Assembly: GCA_050950065.1 (NCBI GenBank)
Contig: JBMNGX010000002.1
Span: 248,001-312,000, forward strand
Length of the DNA stretch: 64,000 nt
From: JBAYOE01 sp050950065
Lineage (GTDB): Bacteria > Spirochaetota > Spirochaetia > Sphaerochaetales > Sphaerochaetaceae
Reading direction: 5' to 3'
The first letter of the stretch is position 1. The number at the start of each line of letters is the position of its first letter. Below the pieces are notes generated by a model. It was not told where the DNA came from. It ran no database searches and saw only the letters and a list, made by a program, of their open reading frames with translations. Both the position numbers and the translations under genes were made by a program. Below, piece after piece: positions 1 to 8,569 of this stretch.

Positions 1-1
1 T

Positions 2-655
2 TTTAAAAAAGAGAAAATTAGATCAATTTTGCCTTTACCAAGCTCTTTTGTAGAAGACCCGGTGAGGATGATTAGAGCTCTAAAATACTCAGCTACAACC
101 CAATTTTCTTTGCAATTTAATATTAAAAGGGCAATTAAAAAAGTTGGGGTGGAGTTAAAAGAGGTCTCAGCTTCAAGATTAACTGAAGAGGTCTCCAAAA
201 TTTTAGCTAGTGGACATGCAGTAGAAATCTTTAAGCTTTTGCAAAAATACTCTTTATTAAAGTATCTTCTACCAAATATAGCAAACCACAAAAATAAAAA
301 AGAGTTGTATTTGTGTTTAGAGAGATTAGATAATCAAAATTTTAGTCGCAACTACTACTCAATGTGGAACAGTGAAATTTTAAAAGCTTTAGTTGAATCT
401 GTTATTAATTGGCCAGCTGAGACTTTAGGGGGAGATTTACTTTTTAAAGAGTTGTTTAAAGAGACTAAAAGAGTAATTAGTCCAATAACACCCCCTAACT
501 ACTATGTAGAACAAGCAGTAGTTGCTATTTTAAAAGAGAAAAATATTAAAGTACCTAAATCTGCTTTGAAGGCCTCTGAACCTTTTAGTCGTAAAAATGT
601 TAAAAAACGACTTACTCAACAAAAAAGGACAAAGAAGGGAAAAAAGAGGGTTTAA
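2..655 (+). CDS. pcnB: Poly(A) polymerase / CCA-adding family protein, C-terminal part (5' end outside window)
   Basis: The frame is open from base 2 with no stop, so the gene begins upstream of the window. The visible part opens with the family hallmark FVEDPVRMIRALKYSA, the conserved helix just after the nucleotidyltransferase head domain of class II poly(A) polymerases and tRNA nucleotidyltransferases. About 217 residues remain, covering the helical neck and body. The tail is very basic (KKRLTQQKRTKKGKKRV), as in PcnB-type RNA-binding C-termini, which favours poly(A) polymerase over CCA-adding enzyme. The catalytic head is not visible, so the exact activity cannot be settled here. The 3' end overlaps the convergent next gene by 4 bases. 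Confidence 0.8.
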   Translation, partial: FKKEKIRSILPLPSSFVEDPVRMIRALKYSATTQFSLQFNIKRAIKKVGVELKEVSASRLTEEVSKILASGHAVEIFKLLQKYSLLKYLLPNIANHKNKKELYLCLERLDNQNFSRNYYSMWNSEILKALVESVINWPAETLGGDLLFKELFKETKRVISPITPPNYYVEQAVVAILKEKNIKVPKSALKASEPFSRKNVKKRLTQQKRTKKGKKRV

Positions 656-1512
656 GTCCACTCTTCAATTTCAATGTTTACACCGCTAACAAAAATACCT
701 CCATACTTTTCCAGTGAATCTGAGATGTATTCTTGTAACTCTCCCAAGGTGGCAGAAATTTGGTGTTTGAAAGGGACTCTTAGTTTAACAGTTAAGTTGT
801 ACCCCTCGGGTTGTATTTTCATTTGAACCTTTTTAACTTTGATGATTGGATCAAACTCATCTAGGGTGTGAACTACCATTTGAGTTAAGGCAGCTTCACT
901 CATTGTTATTTTTCCATACTTGCTAAATTCGGGTCTAACAATAGTTTTCTCATACCCTTTATTTTTACTCCAAGGTAGTTTTGTCTTATTTTTTAAAAAG
1001 ACTCTCATTGTATCGTAAACAATTTGGGGGTAGGTGCGTGTGACCTCAATAGTTGGAACTGGGATTACATGCTTACCTTCACTGAAGCGCACCCTCATCG
1101 CCGTTTCAATCTCCTCTTTAGTTGCAATATCTTCTATGTGGAAAATCTTTTCAGGTTCGGGAAGTTTTAATCTATTGGCAATTCGATAGACCATTTTTTC
1201 ACTTGTTCCAATGATTAAAATCTTTTGAAATTTCTCTTTTTGCAAAGCAGCAAGAGCTTCATTTTGGTGATCATCTTCATCAAAAAGGGCAGTTCGAACC
1301 GCAGTTAAAAAGTTTTGCTCCCTTTTAGCACTTCTTCCTGCTAAAATTCTGTCTTCTTTTATCAAAAGACCATCGTCAATTATAATATCTATGTTATACT
1401 TTTGAGCAACTAACTTTGAGCGAAAAGATTTGCCGGTACCACTTTTACCTACCAGTGCAAAAACTTTTTTACCTCGAAGTTTCCAAAAAGCGTAACGAAA
1501 TATGCGGTTCAT
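652..1512 (-). CDS. P-loop nucleotide-binding protein with Asp23-like C-terminal region, function unknown
   Basis: The protein has 286 residues. A Walker A motif GKSGTGKS lies at residues 22-29, after a short N-terminal stretch, and is followed by a strand ending in DIIIDDGLLI that could be a switch or sugar-binding segment. The C-terminal third (residues about 195-286) alternates strand and helix, ends in VNIEIEEW, and resembles the Asp23/Gls24 (DUF322) fold. I infer the two-part architecture from pattern; no specific function is claimed. It is convergent with pcnB and divergent from rnfC. There is no Shine-Dalgarno sequence in front of the ATG. A TATAAC box (1520-1525) ends 7 bases upstream, so a leaderless transcript is possible. 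Confidence 0.6.
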   Translation of the reverse strand: MNRIFRYAFWKLRGKKVFALVGKSGTGKSFRSKLVAQKYNIDIIIDDGLLIKEDRILAGRSAKREQNFLTAVRTALFDEDDHQNEALAALQKEKFQKILIIGTSEKMVYRIANRLKLPEPEKIFHIEDIATKEEIETAMRVRFSEGKHVIPVPTIEVTRTYPQIVYDTMRVFLKNKTKLPWSKNKGYEKTIVRPEFSKYGKITMSEAALTQMVVHTLDEFDPIIKVKKVQMKIQPEGYNLTVKLRVPFKHQISATLGELQEYISDSLEKYGGIFVSGVNIEIEEWT

Positions 1513-1513
1513 A

Positions 1514-1543
1514 TTTACTGTTATACCGTTTTTCCGTTACTAT
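1514..1543 (+). promoter_or_regulatory. Possible promoter of the rnf operon
   Basis: TTTACT at 1514-1519 and TACTAT at 1538-1543, with an 18-base spacer, form a plausible sigma-70 promoter reading toward rnfC. It overlaps a possible promoter on the other strand (TATAAC at 1520-1525) for the P-loop gene, so the two divergent genes may share one control region. Assignment is by eye and not strong. Confidence 0.35.
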
Positions 1544-1630
1544 ATGAAGTGCAAAAGTGATAAGAGCCCAATTATTTTGGTTTTTGGGCAATTTAGCACG
1601 TTTTACATATACCAAAGGAGTACCACAAGG

Positions 1631-2941
1631 ATGGCTAGATTACCGACTTTCAAAAAAGGTGGGGTTCATCCCGATGATAATAAGAGGTATACACACTCAA
1701 AACCAATTGAAGTTATGCCTCCCCCCCTCGAGTTAATCATCCCTCTCTCACAACACCTAGGAGCACCAGCTAAAGCTCTTAAGGCCAAAGGGGATACCGT
1801 AGAAGCTGGAGAAAAAATTGGCGAAAGCGCCTCTTTTATCTCTGCATCAATCCACTCACCAGTAAATGGGAGTGTTAAAGAGATTAAAAAAGTTACCTTA
1901 GCAAACTCTGTCGTAACGGATGCTATTGTAATTGAAGTTAATAAAGAAGATCCCTATGGTCAATGGAAAAAACACGCTTACGATAAATTGTCTAATGAAC
2001 AGATTATTAAGCAAGTGTTGGAGATGGGAGTTGTTGGTACCGGTGGTGCTACTTTCCCCACCCATGTGAAACTTGCTGTCCCTAAAGGAAAGAGTGTGGA
2101 TGCACTAGTTGTCAACGGGGTAGAGTGTGAACCCTATTTAACTAGTGATCATCGTTTAATGCTTGAGCACGGTGAGCAACTATTGGAAGGAATTATGATA
2201 GTTGCCAAAGTAACAGAGCCAAAAAAAATAATAATTGGTGTTGAAAATAACAAAGTGGATGCAATTGAGCATCTAAGAACTTTAATTGATAAAAATAACT
2301 ACCCAATCGAAGTAGCTGCACTAAAAGTTAAATATCCTCAAGGGGATGAGAAACAACTTCTTAAAGCTACTATTAACCGAGAGATTCCCTCAGGTAAGCT
2401 TCCAATAGATGTTGGGGCTGTTGTAGTTAACGTGGGAACTGCTTTTGCCATTTATGAGGCAATAGCATTAAAGAAACCTTTAATTGATCGCATCGTCACA
2501 GTTAGTGGTGAAGCGATGAAAGAGGGAAAAAACTTAAGAGTTCTTTTAGGAACTAAAGTTAGTGATGTACTAGAGTTTTGTGGCGGTTTTGATGGCGAAC
2601 CAGATAAGTTGGTCTCAGGTGGACCTATGATGGGATTTGCATTTTATGATGATCAAGTTCCTATCATCAAAGGTTCTGGAGGTCTTTTAGCTTTAAATCG
2701 TGATAAAACAACAAAAGCGAGAACAACGCCTTGTATCTCTTGCGGTAGGTGTGTTGCAGCCTGTCCAATGGGATTACAACCAACTCGCCTTTATAGATTA
2801 ATCGAAAACAGGGAATACAAAGGGGCAATGGCTCTCAATCTCATGGATTGTAAAGAGTGTGGATCGTGCGCCTACGTCTGTCCTGCTCACCTGCCTCTAG
2901 TGCACGGAATGAAACTTGGTAAAAGATTGGGGAGGGATTAA
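1631..2941 (+). CDS. rnfC: Ion-translocating ferredoxin:NAD+ oxidoreductase subunit C
   Basis: The product has 436 residues. I chose the ATG at 1631 rather than the longer open frame because AAAGGAG sits just upstream and the protein then begins with the family start MARLPTFKKGGVHPDDNK. RnfC is the membrane-associated NADH/FMN-binding subunit that links cytosolic electron carriers to the Rnf membrane core. A glycine-rich NADH/FMN site lies near GVVGTGGATFPTHVK, and two [4Fe-4S] motifs follow near the C-terminus, CISCGRCVAACP and CKECGSCAYVCP. It is first in the rnfCDGEAB operon, the clostridial-type order, and rnfD starts on the base after its stop codon. Confidence 0.95.
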   Translation: MARLPTFKKGGVHPDDNKRYTHSKPIEVMPPPLELIIPLSQHLGAPAKALKAKGDTVEAGEKIGESASFISASIHSPVNGSVKEIKKVTLANSVVTDAIVIEVNKEDPYGQWKKHAYDKLSNEQIIKQVLEMGVVGTGGATFPTHVKLAVPKGKSVDALVVNGVECEPYLTSDHRLMLEHGEQLLEGIMIVAKVTEPKKIIIGVENNKVDAIEHLRTLIDKNNYPIEVAALKVKYPQGDEKQLLKATINREIPSGKLPIDVGAVVVNVGTAFAIYEAIALKKPLIDRIVTVSGEAMKEGKNLRVLLGTKVSDVLEFCGGFDGEPDKLVSGGPMMGFAFYDDQVPIIKGSGGLLALNRDKTTKARTTPCISCGRCVAACPMGLQPTRLYRLIENREYKGAMALNLMDCKECGSCAYVCPAHLPLVHGMKLGKRLGRD

Positions 2942-4033
2942 ATGGAAGTGCCAAAAAGAATAGTTTCATCATCACCACATCTGCATGAAAAAAGCTCAAC
3001 AGCCACCATAATGTGGGATGTCTCAATTGCCCTAACACCTGCTGCTTTGTGGGGTGTATATGTTTTTGGATTTAGGGCTTTAGCAATCCTTTTAGTCTCA
3101 ATAGCCTCATCTGTTTTAATTGAGTATCTATTAGGCCGCTTAAGCAAAGAGGATACAATTTATGATGGGTCGGCATTTTTAACAGGATTATTAATTGGGA
3201 TGAACTTACCTGTTGATTCAGCTTTTGCTATCCCAATTATTGCAAGTGCTTTTGCAATGTTTGTTGTTAAGTGGACCTTTGGAGGTCTAGGGGCAAACTG
3301 GGTTAACCCAGCTTTAGCTGCTCGAGTCTTTGTCTTCTTCTCTTTTACCGGTCTGATGAATACTTATCGTCTACCTAAAACATTAGTTGGAGTGGACTCT
3401 TTATCTAGAGCCTCCTACTTAACAGAGATGAAGCTAGCTTTAGGGGAGGGGACAGTAGCTTCACTTAAAAGTAGTGAAATATTATCTGCCTTAAATTATC
3501 CTTATACAAACTTTGCAGCGAATTTAAGTAGCAAGATCAACATAAGTCCTTACACCATTGATGCTTTCTTTGGGAACATGAGTGGAACAATTGGGGAAGT
3601 TTCAGCATTCTTATTGTTAGTTGGTGCTATTTATTTGTTTGTTAAGAAAATAATTACATGGCATATCCCAGTCTCATTTTTAGGTACATTCTCTGTCTTA
3701 GCTCTAATTTTTGGGGGAGTGAGAAACGGTTTAAGTTTGTTTCAAGGAGACTTTGTATTGCAACTACTCAGTGGTGGAATGATTTTAGGTGCTTTTTATA
3801 TGGCAACCGATATGGTCACTAGTCCCACCACCCACAAAGGGATGATAATCTTTGGGGTGGGAATTGGATTTTTTACCTTTATACTGCGCTACTTTGGATC
3901 TCTTCCTGAAGCAGTCTCTTTAGCAATTATTTTAATGAACATCTTTGTCCCAACAATTGATCGCTACATTTTACCAAAACGATTTGGAGAAATAATTAAA
4001 GAGAAAAAAGTTAAAGGGGAGGTTCAAGGATGA
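2942..4033 (+). CDS. rnfD: Rnf complex membrane subunit D, with atypical flavinylation motif
   Basis: A 363-residue polytopic NqrB/RnfD-family protein. Recognisable segments include GANWVNPALAARVF around residues 117-130 and a C-terminal membrane block containing TDMVTSPTTHKG. The family normally carries covalent FMN on the last residue of a motif of the form Dxx[S/T]GA[T/S]. Here the aligned stretch is DSLSRAS (residues 152-158), so the glycine is arginine and the acceptor would be Ser158 instead of threonine. ApbE-type transferases accept serine in some proteins, so function may be kept. It abuts rnfC and overlaps rnfG by 4 bases (ATGA). Confidence 0.93.
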   Translation: MEVPKRIVSSSPHLHEKSSTATIMWDVSIALTPAALWGVYVFGFRALAILLVSIASSVLIEYLLGRLSKEDTIYDGSAFLTGLLIGMNLPVDSAFAIPIIASAFAMFVVKWTFGGLGANWVNPALAARVFVFFSFTGLMNTYRLPKTLVGVDSLSRASYLTEMKLALGEGTVASLKSSEILSALNYPYTNFAANLSSKINISPYTIDAFFGNMSGTIGEVSAFLLLVGAIYLFVKKIITWHIPVSFLGTFSVLALIFGGVRNGLSLFQGDFVLQLLSGGMILGAFYMATDMVTSPTTHKGMIIFGVGIGFFTFILRYFGSLPEAVSLAIILMNIFVPTIDRYILPKRFGEIIKEKKVKGEVQG

Positions 4034-4590
4034 AAGTAGTTGCTAAAGTTGGAATTACTTTATTAATTATTGCTGGATTTGCTGCTGCTGCTTTAGCAGT
4101 TGTCAATGCTATTACCGCCCCGAAGATTGCCGAGTACGAGATACAAGTCTTAAAGAATGCCCTTTTAGAAGTCTCTGGTGATTTAGAGGTGGGAACTACT
4201 ATTGAGAGTGTTGATTTAAATAACGTTAAAGCTGTACACACTCTTTTAAATGAACAAGATCAAGTTAGTGGTTACATTTTACAACTTCAAGGAGTTGGCT
4301 ATGGTGGACCAATGACACTGATGGCAGGCTACTTACTTAATGGCGAAGTTATCGATGTTAGATTGTTATCCAACTCAGAAACTCCAGGGCTGGGTAAAAA
4401 AGCTGAAACAGTTGCATATATGCAAAAGTTTGTTGGAACAGGGGGAGCTAATAAAGAAGTTCCAGTTAAAGCAAACATGTTAGATAAAAAAGATGCCGAT
4501 GATATTAGTGGATCAACAGTCACTTTCAGTGGTGTTGCTAAAGCAATTGCTTTGGGATCTGATTATGTTAAAAGTTTGGGGGTTAACTAA
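4030..4590 (+). CDS. rnfG: Rnf complex subunit G (FMN-binding)
   Basis: The 186-residue product has one N-terminal membrane helix (residues about 6-30) and an extracytoplasmic FMN-binding domain. SETPGLGKKAE (residues 116-126) is a typical RnfG/NqrC motif. The flavinylation site is DDISGST (residues 157-163), with serine where the usual alanine sits, leaving Thr163 as the expected phosphodiester-linked FMN acceptor. The start overlaps the rnfD stop (ATGA), and the stop shares one base with the rnfE start (TAATG), so translation is probably coupled. It would pass electrons between RnfB/RnfC and the membrane core. Confidence 0.93.
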   Translation: MKVVAKVGITLLIIAGFAAAALAVVNAITAPKIAEYEIQVLKNALLEVSGDLEVGTTIESVDLNNVKAVHTLLNEQDQVSGYILQLQGVGYGGPMTLMAGYLLNGEVIDVRLLSNSETPGLGKKAETVAYMQKFVGTGGANKEVPVKANMLDKKDADDISGSTVTFSGVAKAIALGSDYVKSLGVN

Positions 4591-5222
4591 TGGCAACTAG
4601 AAAAGAGGTTTTAACTAGAGGAATCTTTAAAGAGAATCCAGTTTTTATCATCATGTTGGGTCTTTGTCCCACCTTAGGGGTAACAACACAAGTTGTTAAT
4701 GGACTAGGGATGGGAATTGCAGTTATTTTTGTCTTAGTTTTCTCAAATATCTTTATTGCACTATTAAAAGACTTTATCCCCAACAGTGTAAGAATTCCTG
4801 CATATATCGTTATAATTGCAGCATTTGTAACGATTGTAGAAATGGTGATGCACGCTTTTGCACCAGCAATCTACCAAGCATTAGGTATTTTCTTACCCCT
4901 AATTGTTGTTAACTGTATCATCTTAGGACGTGCGGAAGCATTTGCCAGTAAGAACACAGTTTTCGACTCTTTCTTAGATGGAGTTGGGATGGGAGTTGGT
5001 TTTACATTAGCATTAACTTTAATTGCTTTTATCAGAGAGGTTTTTGGCAATGGAACTATCACCTTAGTCCCAATGGGATCGTTTGATGGGGTAATTAAAA
5101 TACCTCTGTTGTACAACTACCCAGTTAGAATTTTAACATTAGCTGCTGGAGCACTATTGCTAATGGGTTATCTTAAAGCATTTTTCATTTGGAACTCAGC
5201 TAGAAAAGGGGGAGCACAATAA
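4590..5222 (+). CDS. rnfE: Rnf complex membrane subunit E
   Basis: A 210-residue integral membrane protein of the RnfA/RnfE/NqrD/NqrE family. It opens with the typical FKENPVFIIMLGLCPTLGVTT, whose LGLCP segment supplies one of the membrane cysteines that, together with RnfA, bind the intramembrane [2Fe-2S] cluster. A second family segment, LPLIVVNCIILGRAEAFA, lies in mid-protein and supplies another cysteine. Several further hydrophobic helices follow. The start codon overlaps the rnfG stop by one base and the stop overlaps the rnfA start in the same way. Confidence 0.95.
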   Translation: MATRKEVLTRGIFKENPVFIIMLGLCPTLGVTTQVVNGLGMGIAVIFVLVFSNIFIALLKDFIPNSVRIPAYIVIIAAFVTIVEMVMHAFAPAIYQALGIFLPLIVVNCIILGRAEAFASKNTVFDSFLDGVGMGVGFTLALTLIAFIREVFGNGTITLVPMGSFDGVIKIPLLYNYPVRILTLAAGALLLMGYLKAFFIWNSARKGGAQ

Positions 5223-5812
5223 TGACCTACATTGCAATATTTATAACATACATTTTTATTAACAACTTTATTCTCTCTCAGTTTTTAGGATTGTGTCCAT
5301 TTATTGGAGTATCTAAAAATAGTGAATCGGCTATTGGGATGGGGATGGCAGTAACCTTTGTAATGGGAATTAGCTCAATAATTACCTACCTTATTTACCA
5401 TCTAGTACTACTACCCTTAAACTTAGCCTACCTTCAAACACTCTCATTCATTTTAGTAATTGCCGGTTTAGTTCAGTTTGTTGAGATGGTTGTTCAAAAG
5501 AACTCACCAGGATTGTATCAAGCATTGGGAATTTTCTTGCCTCTAATTACTACTAACTGTGCTGTTTTAGGTATCGCTATAATGAACATCAACGAAGGGT
5601 ATAACTTAATGGAGAGCTTCGCTGCAGGAATTGCTGCAGGGGGTGGTTTTACCATTGCTCTAATTTTAATGAGTAATATTAGAGAAAAATTAGACCTTCA
5701 TCCAGTTCGTAAAGCATATAAAGGGGTTCCAATTGCCTTTATCTCTGGTGGCTTGATGGCATTAGCTTTCATGGCGTTCGATAAATCACTTTTAACAAAC
5801 CTTCTAGGATAA
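5222..5812 (+). CDS. rnfA: Rnf complex membrane subunit A
   Basis: The 196-residue product is the paralogue and partner of RnfE, with about six membrane helices in inverted topology. FILSQFLGLCPFIGVSK near the N-terminus and LPLITTNCAVLGIA in mid-protein carry the conserved cysteines that form the shared iron-sulfur site with RnfE. The family segment GGGFTIALILMSNIREKL is also present. It lies in the operon between rnfE and rnfB, with one base of overlap upstream and six bases of spacing downstream. Confidence 0.95.
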   Translation: MTYIAIFITYIFINNFILSQFLGLCPFIGVSKNSESAIGMGMAVTFVMGISSIITYLIYHLVLLPLNLAYLQTLSFILVIAGLVQFVEMVVQKNSPGLYQALGIFLPLITTNCAVLGIAIMNINEGYNLMESFAAGIAAGGGFTIALILMSNIREKLDLHPVRKAYKGVPIAFISGGLMALAFMAFDKSLLTNLLG

Positions 5813-5818
5813 TAGATT

Positions 5819-6616
5819 ATGAATATTCTTTTTGCATTTTTGATCATTGCTACTTTAGGACTTCTTTTAGGGATCGGCTTAGCTGTCGCTGCCCAAAAGT
5901 TTGCTGTTGAAAAAGATCTTAAAGCTGAGCAAATATTGGAGATTCTCCCTGGAGCTAACTGTGGAGCTTGTGGTTATCCAGGGTGTAACGGCTATGCTGT
6001 TGGACTATCTAAAGGAGAGGCTGAAAATGGCCTATGTTCTCCTGGCGGACCTGAAGTCTCATCCCTTGTTGCCCAAATATTGGGTGTTGAAGATGATGGG
6101 GTTGCTGAAAGGATGGTTGCCTACGTTCACTGTAGAGGTAATAATGATGTAACTCAGCGTGATTACCAATATGAGGGAATTGAGGAGTGTAGTGCTGCTT
6201 ATATGCTCTTTGGTGGTGATAGCAGTTGTAAATATGGGTGTTTACACCTAGGCTCTTGTATTCAAGTGTGTCCCACTGATGCTATCTCACGTGATGAGAA
6301 AGGGAACGTGACAGTTAACCCTGATGATTGTATCGGATGTCGTAAGTGTACCGAAGTTTGTCCTACAGGCGTTATTCAAATGATTCCTGCTCGCGGGTCT
6401 CACACAGTTGCCTGTAACTCATTAGATAAAGGACCAGTTGTACGCAAGATTTGTAGTGTTGGATGTATCGGTTGTATGATTTGTGAAAGAAAATATCCTG
6501 AATCGGGATGTAAGGTTAACGATTTCTTAGCAAAAATCGATTACTCAGAGCCGATGACACAAATTGTTGAAGCAGCAGAGGCATGCCCCACTAAGTGTAT
6601 CGTCACAACCCCATAG
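5819..6616 (+). CDS. rnfB: Rnf complex subunit B (ferredoxin-side iron-sulfur protein)
   Basis: The 265-residue product has an N-terminal membrane anchor (residues 1-25) and then the 4Fe-4S Fes domain GANCGACGYPGCNGYAVG. A ferredoxin region follows with CKYGCLHLGSCIQVCP and CIGCRKCTEVCP. The C-terminal region resembles another ferredoxin pair but is degenerate. CIGCMICERKYP has tyrosine for the fourth cysteine, and the stretch IDYSEPMTQIVEAAEACP has lost most of the expected cysteines. RnfB accepts electrons from reduced ferredoxin. It is last in the operon, with the next gene 9 bases downstream. Confidence 0.93.
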   Translation: MNILFAFLIIATLGLLLGIGLAVAAQKFAVEKDLKAEQILEILPGANCGACGYPGCNGYAVGLSKGEAENGLCSPGGPEVSSLVAQILGVEDDGVAERMVAYVHCRGNNDVTQRDYQYEGIEECSAAYMLFGGDSSCKYGCLHLGSCIQVCPTDAISRDEKGNVTVNPDDCIGCRKCTEVCPTGVIQMIPARGSHTVACNSLDKGPVVRKICSVGCIGCMICERKYPESGCKVNDFLAKIDYSEPMTQIVEAAEACPTKCIVTTP

Positions 6617-6625
6617 GAATTTAAT

Positions 6626-8569
6626 ATGCCCATAATTTTGGGGATTTATAGTCAATTACCCTATGCTAGTCCGCTCAAAGTCCTTGAGCGGGCTCTTTTG
6701 GAGGGGTATAAACCCCTATTAACACACATCTATAAAAACCCATCATTAAAATTGCACCTCTATTTCTCCGCAAACATCTACGAGTGGTTTGAGGCTAACC
6801 ACCCTGAGATGAATATGCTAATTGCAGATTTGGTGAAAAAAGAGCAATTAGAGCTCCTTAGCGGCCCTTACTATCAATCAATACTCCATTTGATGCCACC
6901 TAAAGATCGCTCTGGCCAAATAGAGAAAACTACTACATTGTTACGTAAAAGATTTGGTAAGAGATCTAAAACAGTTTGGTTTTACAACCAAATATGGTCT
7001 CCAGCCTATGTTGCTAGTATGGCCTTAGGATCACTTGATCGCCTTTTAATTTCCCCTTATAACCGCCTTACAGATTGCAGTGTTGCTACTGAACCTTTTA
7101 AGATGCACGATTTAGGTAAAACTATTGAAGTATTCACTACCGATGATCGAATTGACCTTTTAATTGATAAACTTGCAACAATGCAGCTAACTAAAGTTCA
7201 ATTTGTTGAACAACTTAATGAGCTTAGTTGGGATATAAACACCACTTATTACATCTCAATGATTAACTTAGATAAACTACTTCAAGCTACCGCTTTGAAT
7301 GGAGAGTTGGGCACTCCTTTAGAGTTATTTGAGTTAATAATTGAAAAACTCAATTCAACAAATAGTGAATTTGAACTATTGAATACAATAAAAGCTGATC
7401 AATTAGATAACAGAGGGTTTTTAGGCTCCTCTTGGTATGGAAGAGATAGCCAATTAACTGATCTTAACTCCTTTAATGAACTATTTTTAAAGTATGAGGA
7501 GTTAAACCACCTTTATGGAAGAATTTTAGCAACTACTGAGATGTTAAGAATTGTTAAACCAAATAAAGATATTAAAAAGAGAGTTGAATCTTTATTAGAG
7601 CGAGCTACTAGTGGAGGAGCCTTTGTTTTAGATAGTAGTGGTGGTGTTTATCGCAACATCTACCGAAAGCACAACTACCGCTATATAAACGAAGCTTTAA
7701 AGCTTCTTAACAAAAGTGAAAATATCTCATTTCCTCAAGAGCTCGATATAGATTTTGATGGTACTAAAGAAGTTTTATGGCAAGGGAAGAATTTATCGTT
7801 AGTAATAGATAAAAGAGGGGCCACATTAGCTCAATTAAACTATTTGCCAACAGGGTGGAACTATGGTGATACTTTTACTGGTTATCAAAATGAGGTTACC
7901 CGATTAAGTATGCACCACTTAGTTGATGGCTCATTTCAACGCTCTTTTAACGATTTGTTTATCCCATCAAAAGTTGATTTAGAAAACTTCGCTAAAAGTG
8001 TTGATACTCACTGTTACGACTCATCCAATGTTGAATACACAGTAATTGAGAATCCAGAGAATAAAAATAGTTTAATTTGTACTAAAGAGTTTAATAACCT
8101 TCCGTTTAACTTCAATTCAATTGAAGTTGTTAAAACTTTTATCTTTAAAACAAACACCATAGTCGTTGAGTATAAAATAACTAATAAAGGAAAAAGGGCT
8201 TTTAAAGGGTTCTTTGGTTCGGAGTTAAATCTCTCTGTTGGCTTAAAAAATAGTGATGAGATATCGTTATACACAGTAGAAAAATCTAAAAACAGATTTT
8301 TAAATGGGGAAAAGAGTATAAATCACAACTTAAAGAACTTTAGATTAGTTGATGAGTTAAATAGGACAATTATCTCATTTGCAGCTGAAAAGCGCTTTAC
8401 CCTTTTGAAAGAGAACTTTAAAGTAGAAGCACCCACTATTATGGGAAATGAGGTTTTATACCAATACACCCAATTTTTACCAATATGGGAGATGGAATTA
8501 AATAGTGGGGAGGCAATGGAGTTAACCATTGGCTTTAGGATCGAAAGAAGATCAAGGAAAGAGAAATGA
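6626..8569 (+). CDS. GH57-fold, 4-alpha-glucanotransferase-like protein with altered catalytic positions
   Basis: The 647-residue product resembles glycoside hydrolase family 57 and 4-alpha-glucanotransferases in its N-terminal 300 residues (ELLSGPYYQSIL, PPKDRSGQIEKTTTLLRKRFG). A C-terminal beta-rich region (about 380-647) matches the DUF1925/DUF1926 type. The catalytic features look replaced. The HQP motif near the N-terminus reads SQLP. The usual glutamate in SGGFYEPIL is glutamine (Q84). The nucleophile in the WLTERVW-type motif aligns with N121 in VWFYNQIWSP. I do not find the acid/base motif DDGEKFG. It may be a non-catalytic carbohydrate-binding relative or have another activity. It overlaps the prfB start by 4 bases. 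Confidence 0.65.
   Translation: MPIILGIYSQLPYASPLKVLERALLEGYKPLLTHIYKNPSLKLHLYFSANIYEWFEANHPEMNMLIADLVKKEQLELLSGPYYQSILHLMPPKDRSGQIEKTTTLLRKRFGKRSKTVWFYNQIWSPAYVASMALGSLDRLLISPYNRLTDCSVATEPFKMHDLGKTIEVFTTDDRIDLLIDKLATMQLTKVQFVEQLNELSWDINTTYYISMINLDKLLQATALNGELGTPLELFELIIEKLNSTNSEFELLNTIKADQLDNRGFLGSSWYGRDSQLTDLNSFNELFLKYEELNHLYGRILATTEMLRIVKPNKDIKKRVESLLERATSGGAFVLDSSGGVYRNIYRKHNYRYINEALKLLNKSENISFPQELDIDFDGTKEVLWQGKNLSLVIDKRGATLAQLNYLPTGWNYGDTFTGYQNEVTRLSMHHLVDGSFQRSFNDLFIPSKVDLENFAKSVDTHCYDSSNVEYTVIENPENKNSLICTKEFNNLPFNFNSIEVVKTFIFKTNTIVVEYKITNKGKRAFKGFFGSELNLSVGLKNSDEISLYTVEKSKNRFLNGEKSINHNLKNFRLVDELNRTIISFAAEKRFTLLKENFKVEAPTIMGNEVLYQYTQFLPIWEMELNSGEAMELTIGFRIERRSRKEK

Noticed and set aside
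1502..1630. A longer reading of rnfC starting near 1502
   Set aside because: It would add about 43 residues unlike any RnfC and run through the promoter region. The ATG at 1631 has AAAGGAG upstream and gives the family N-terminus.
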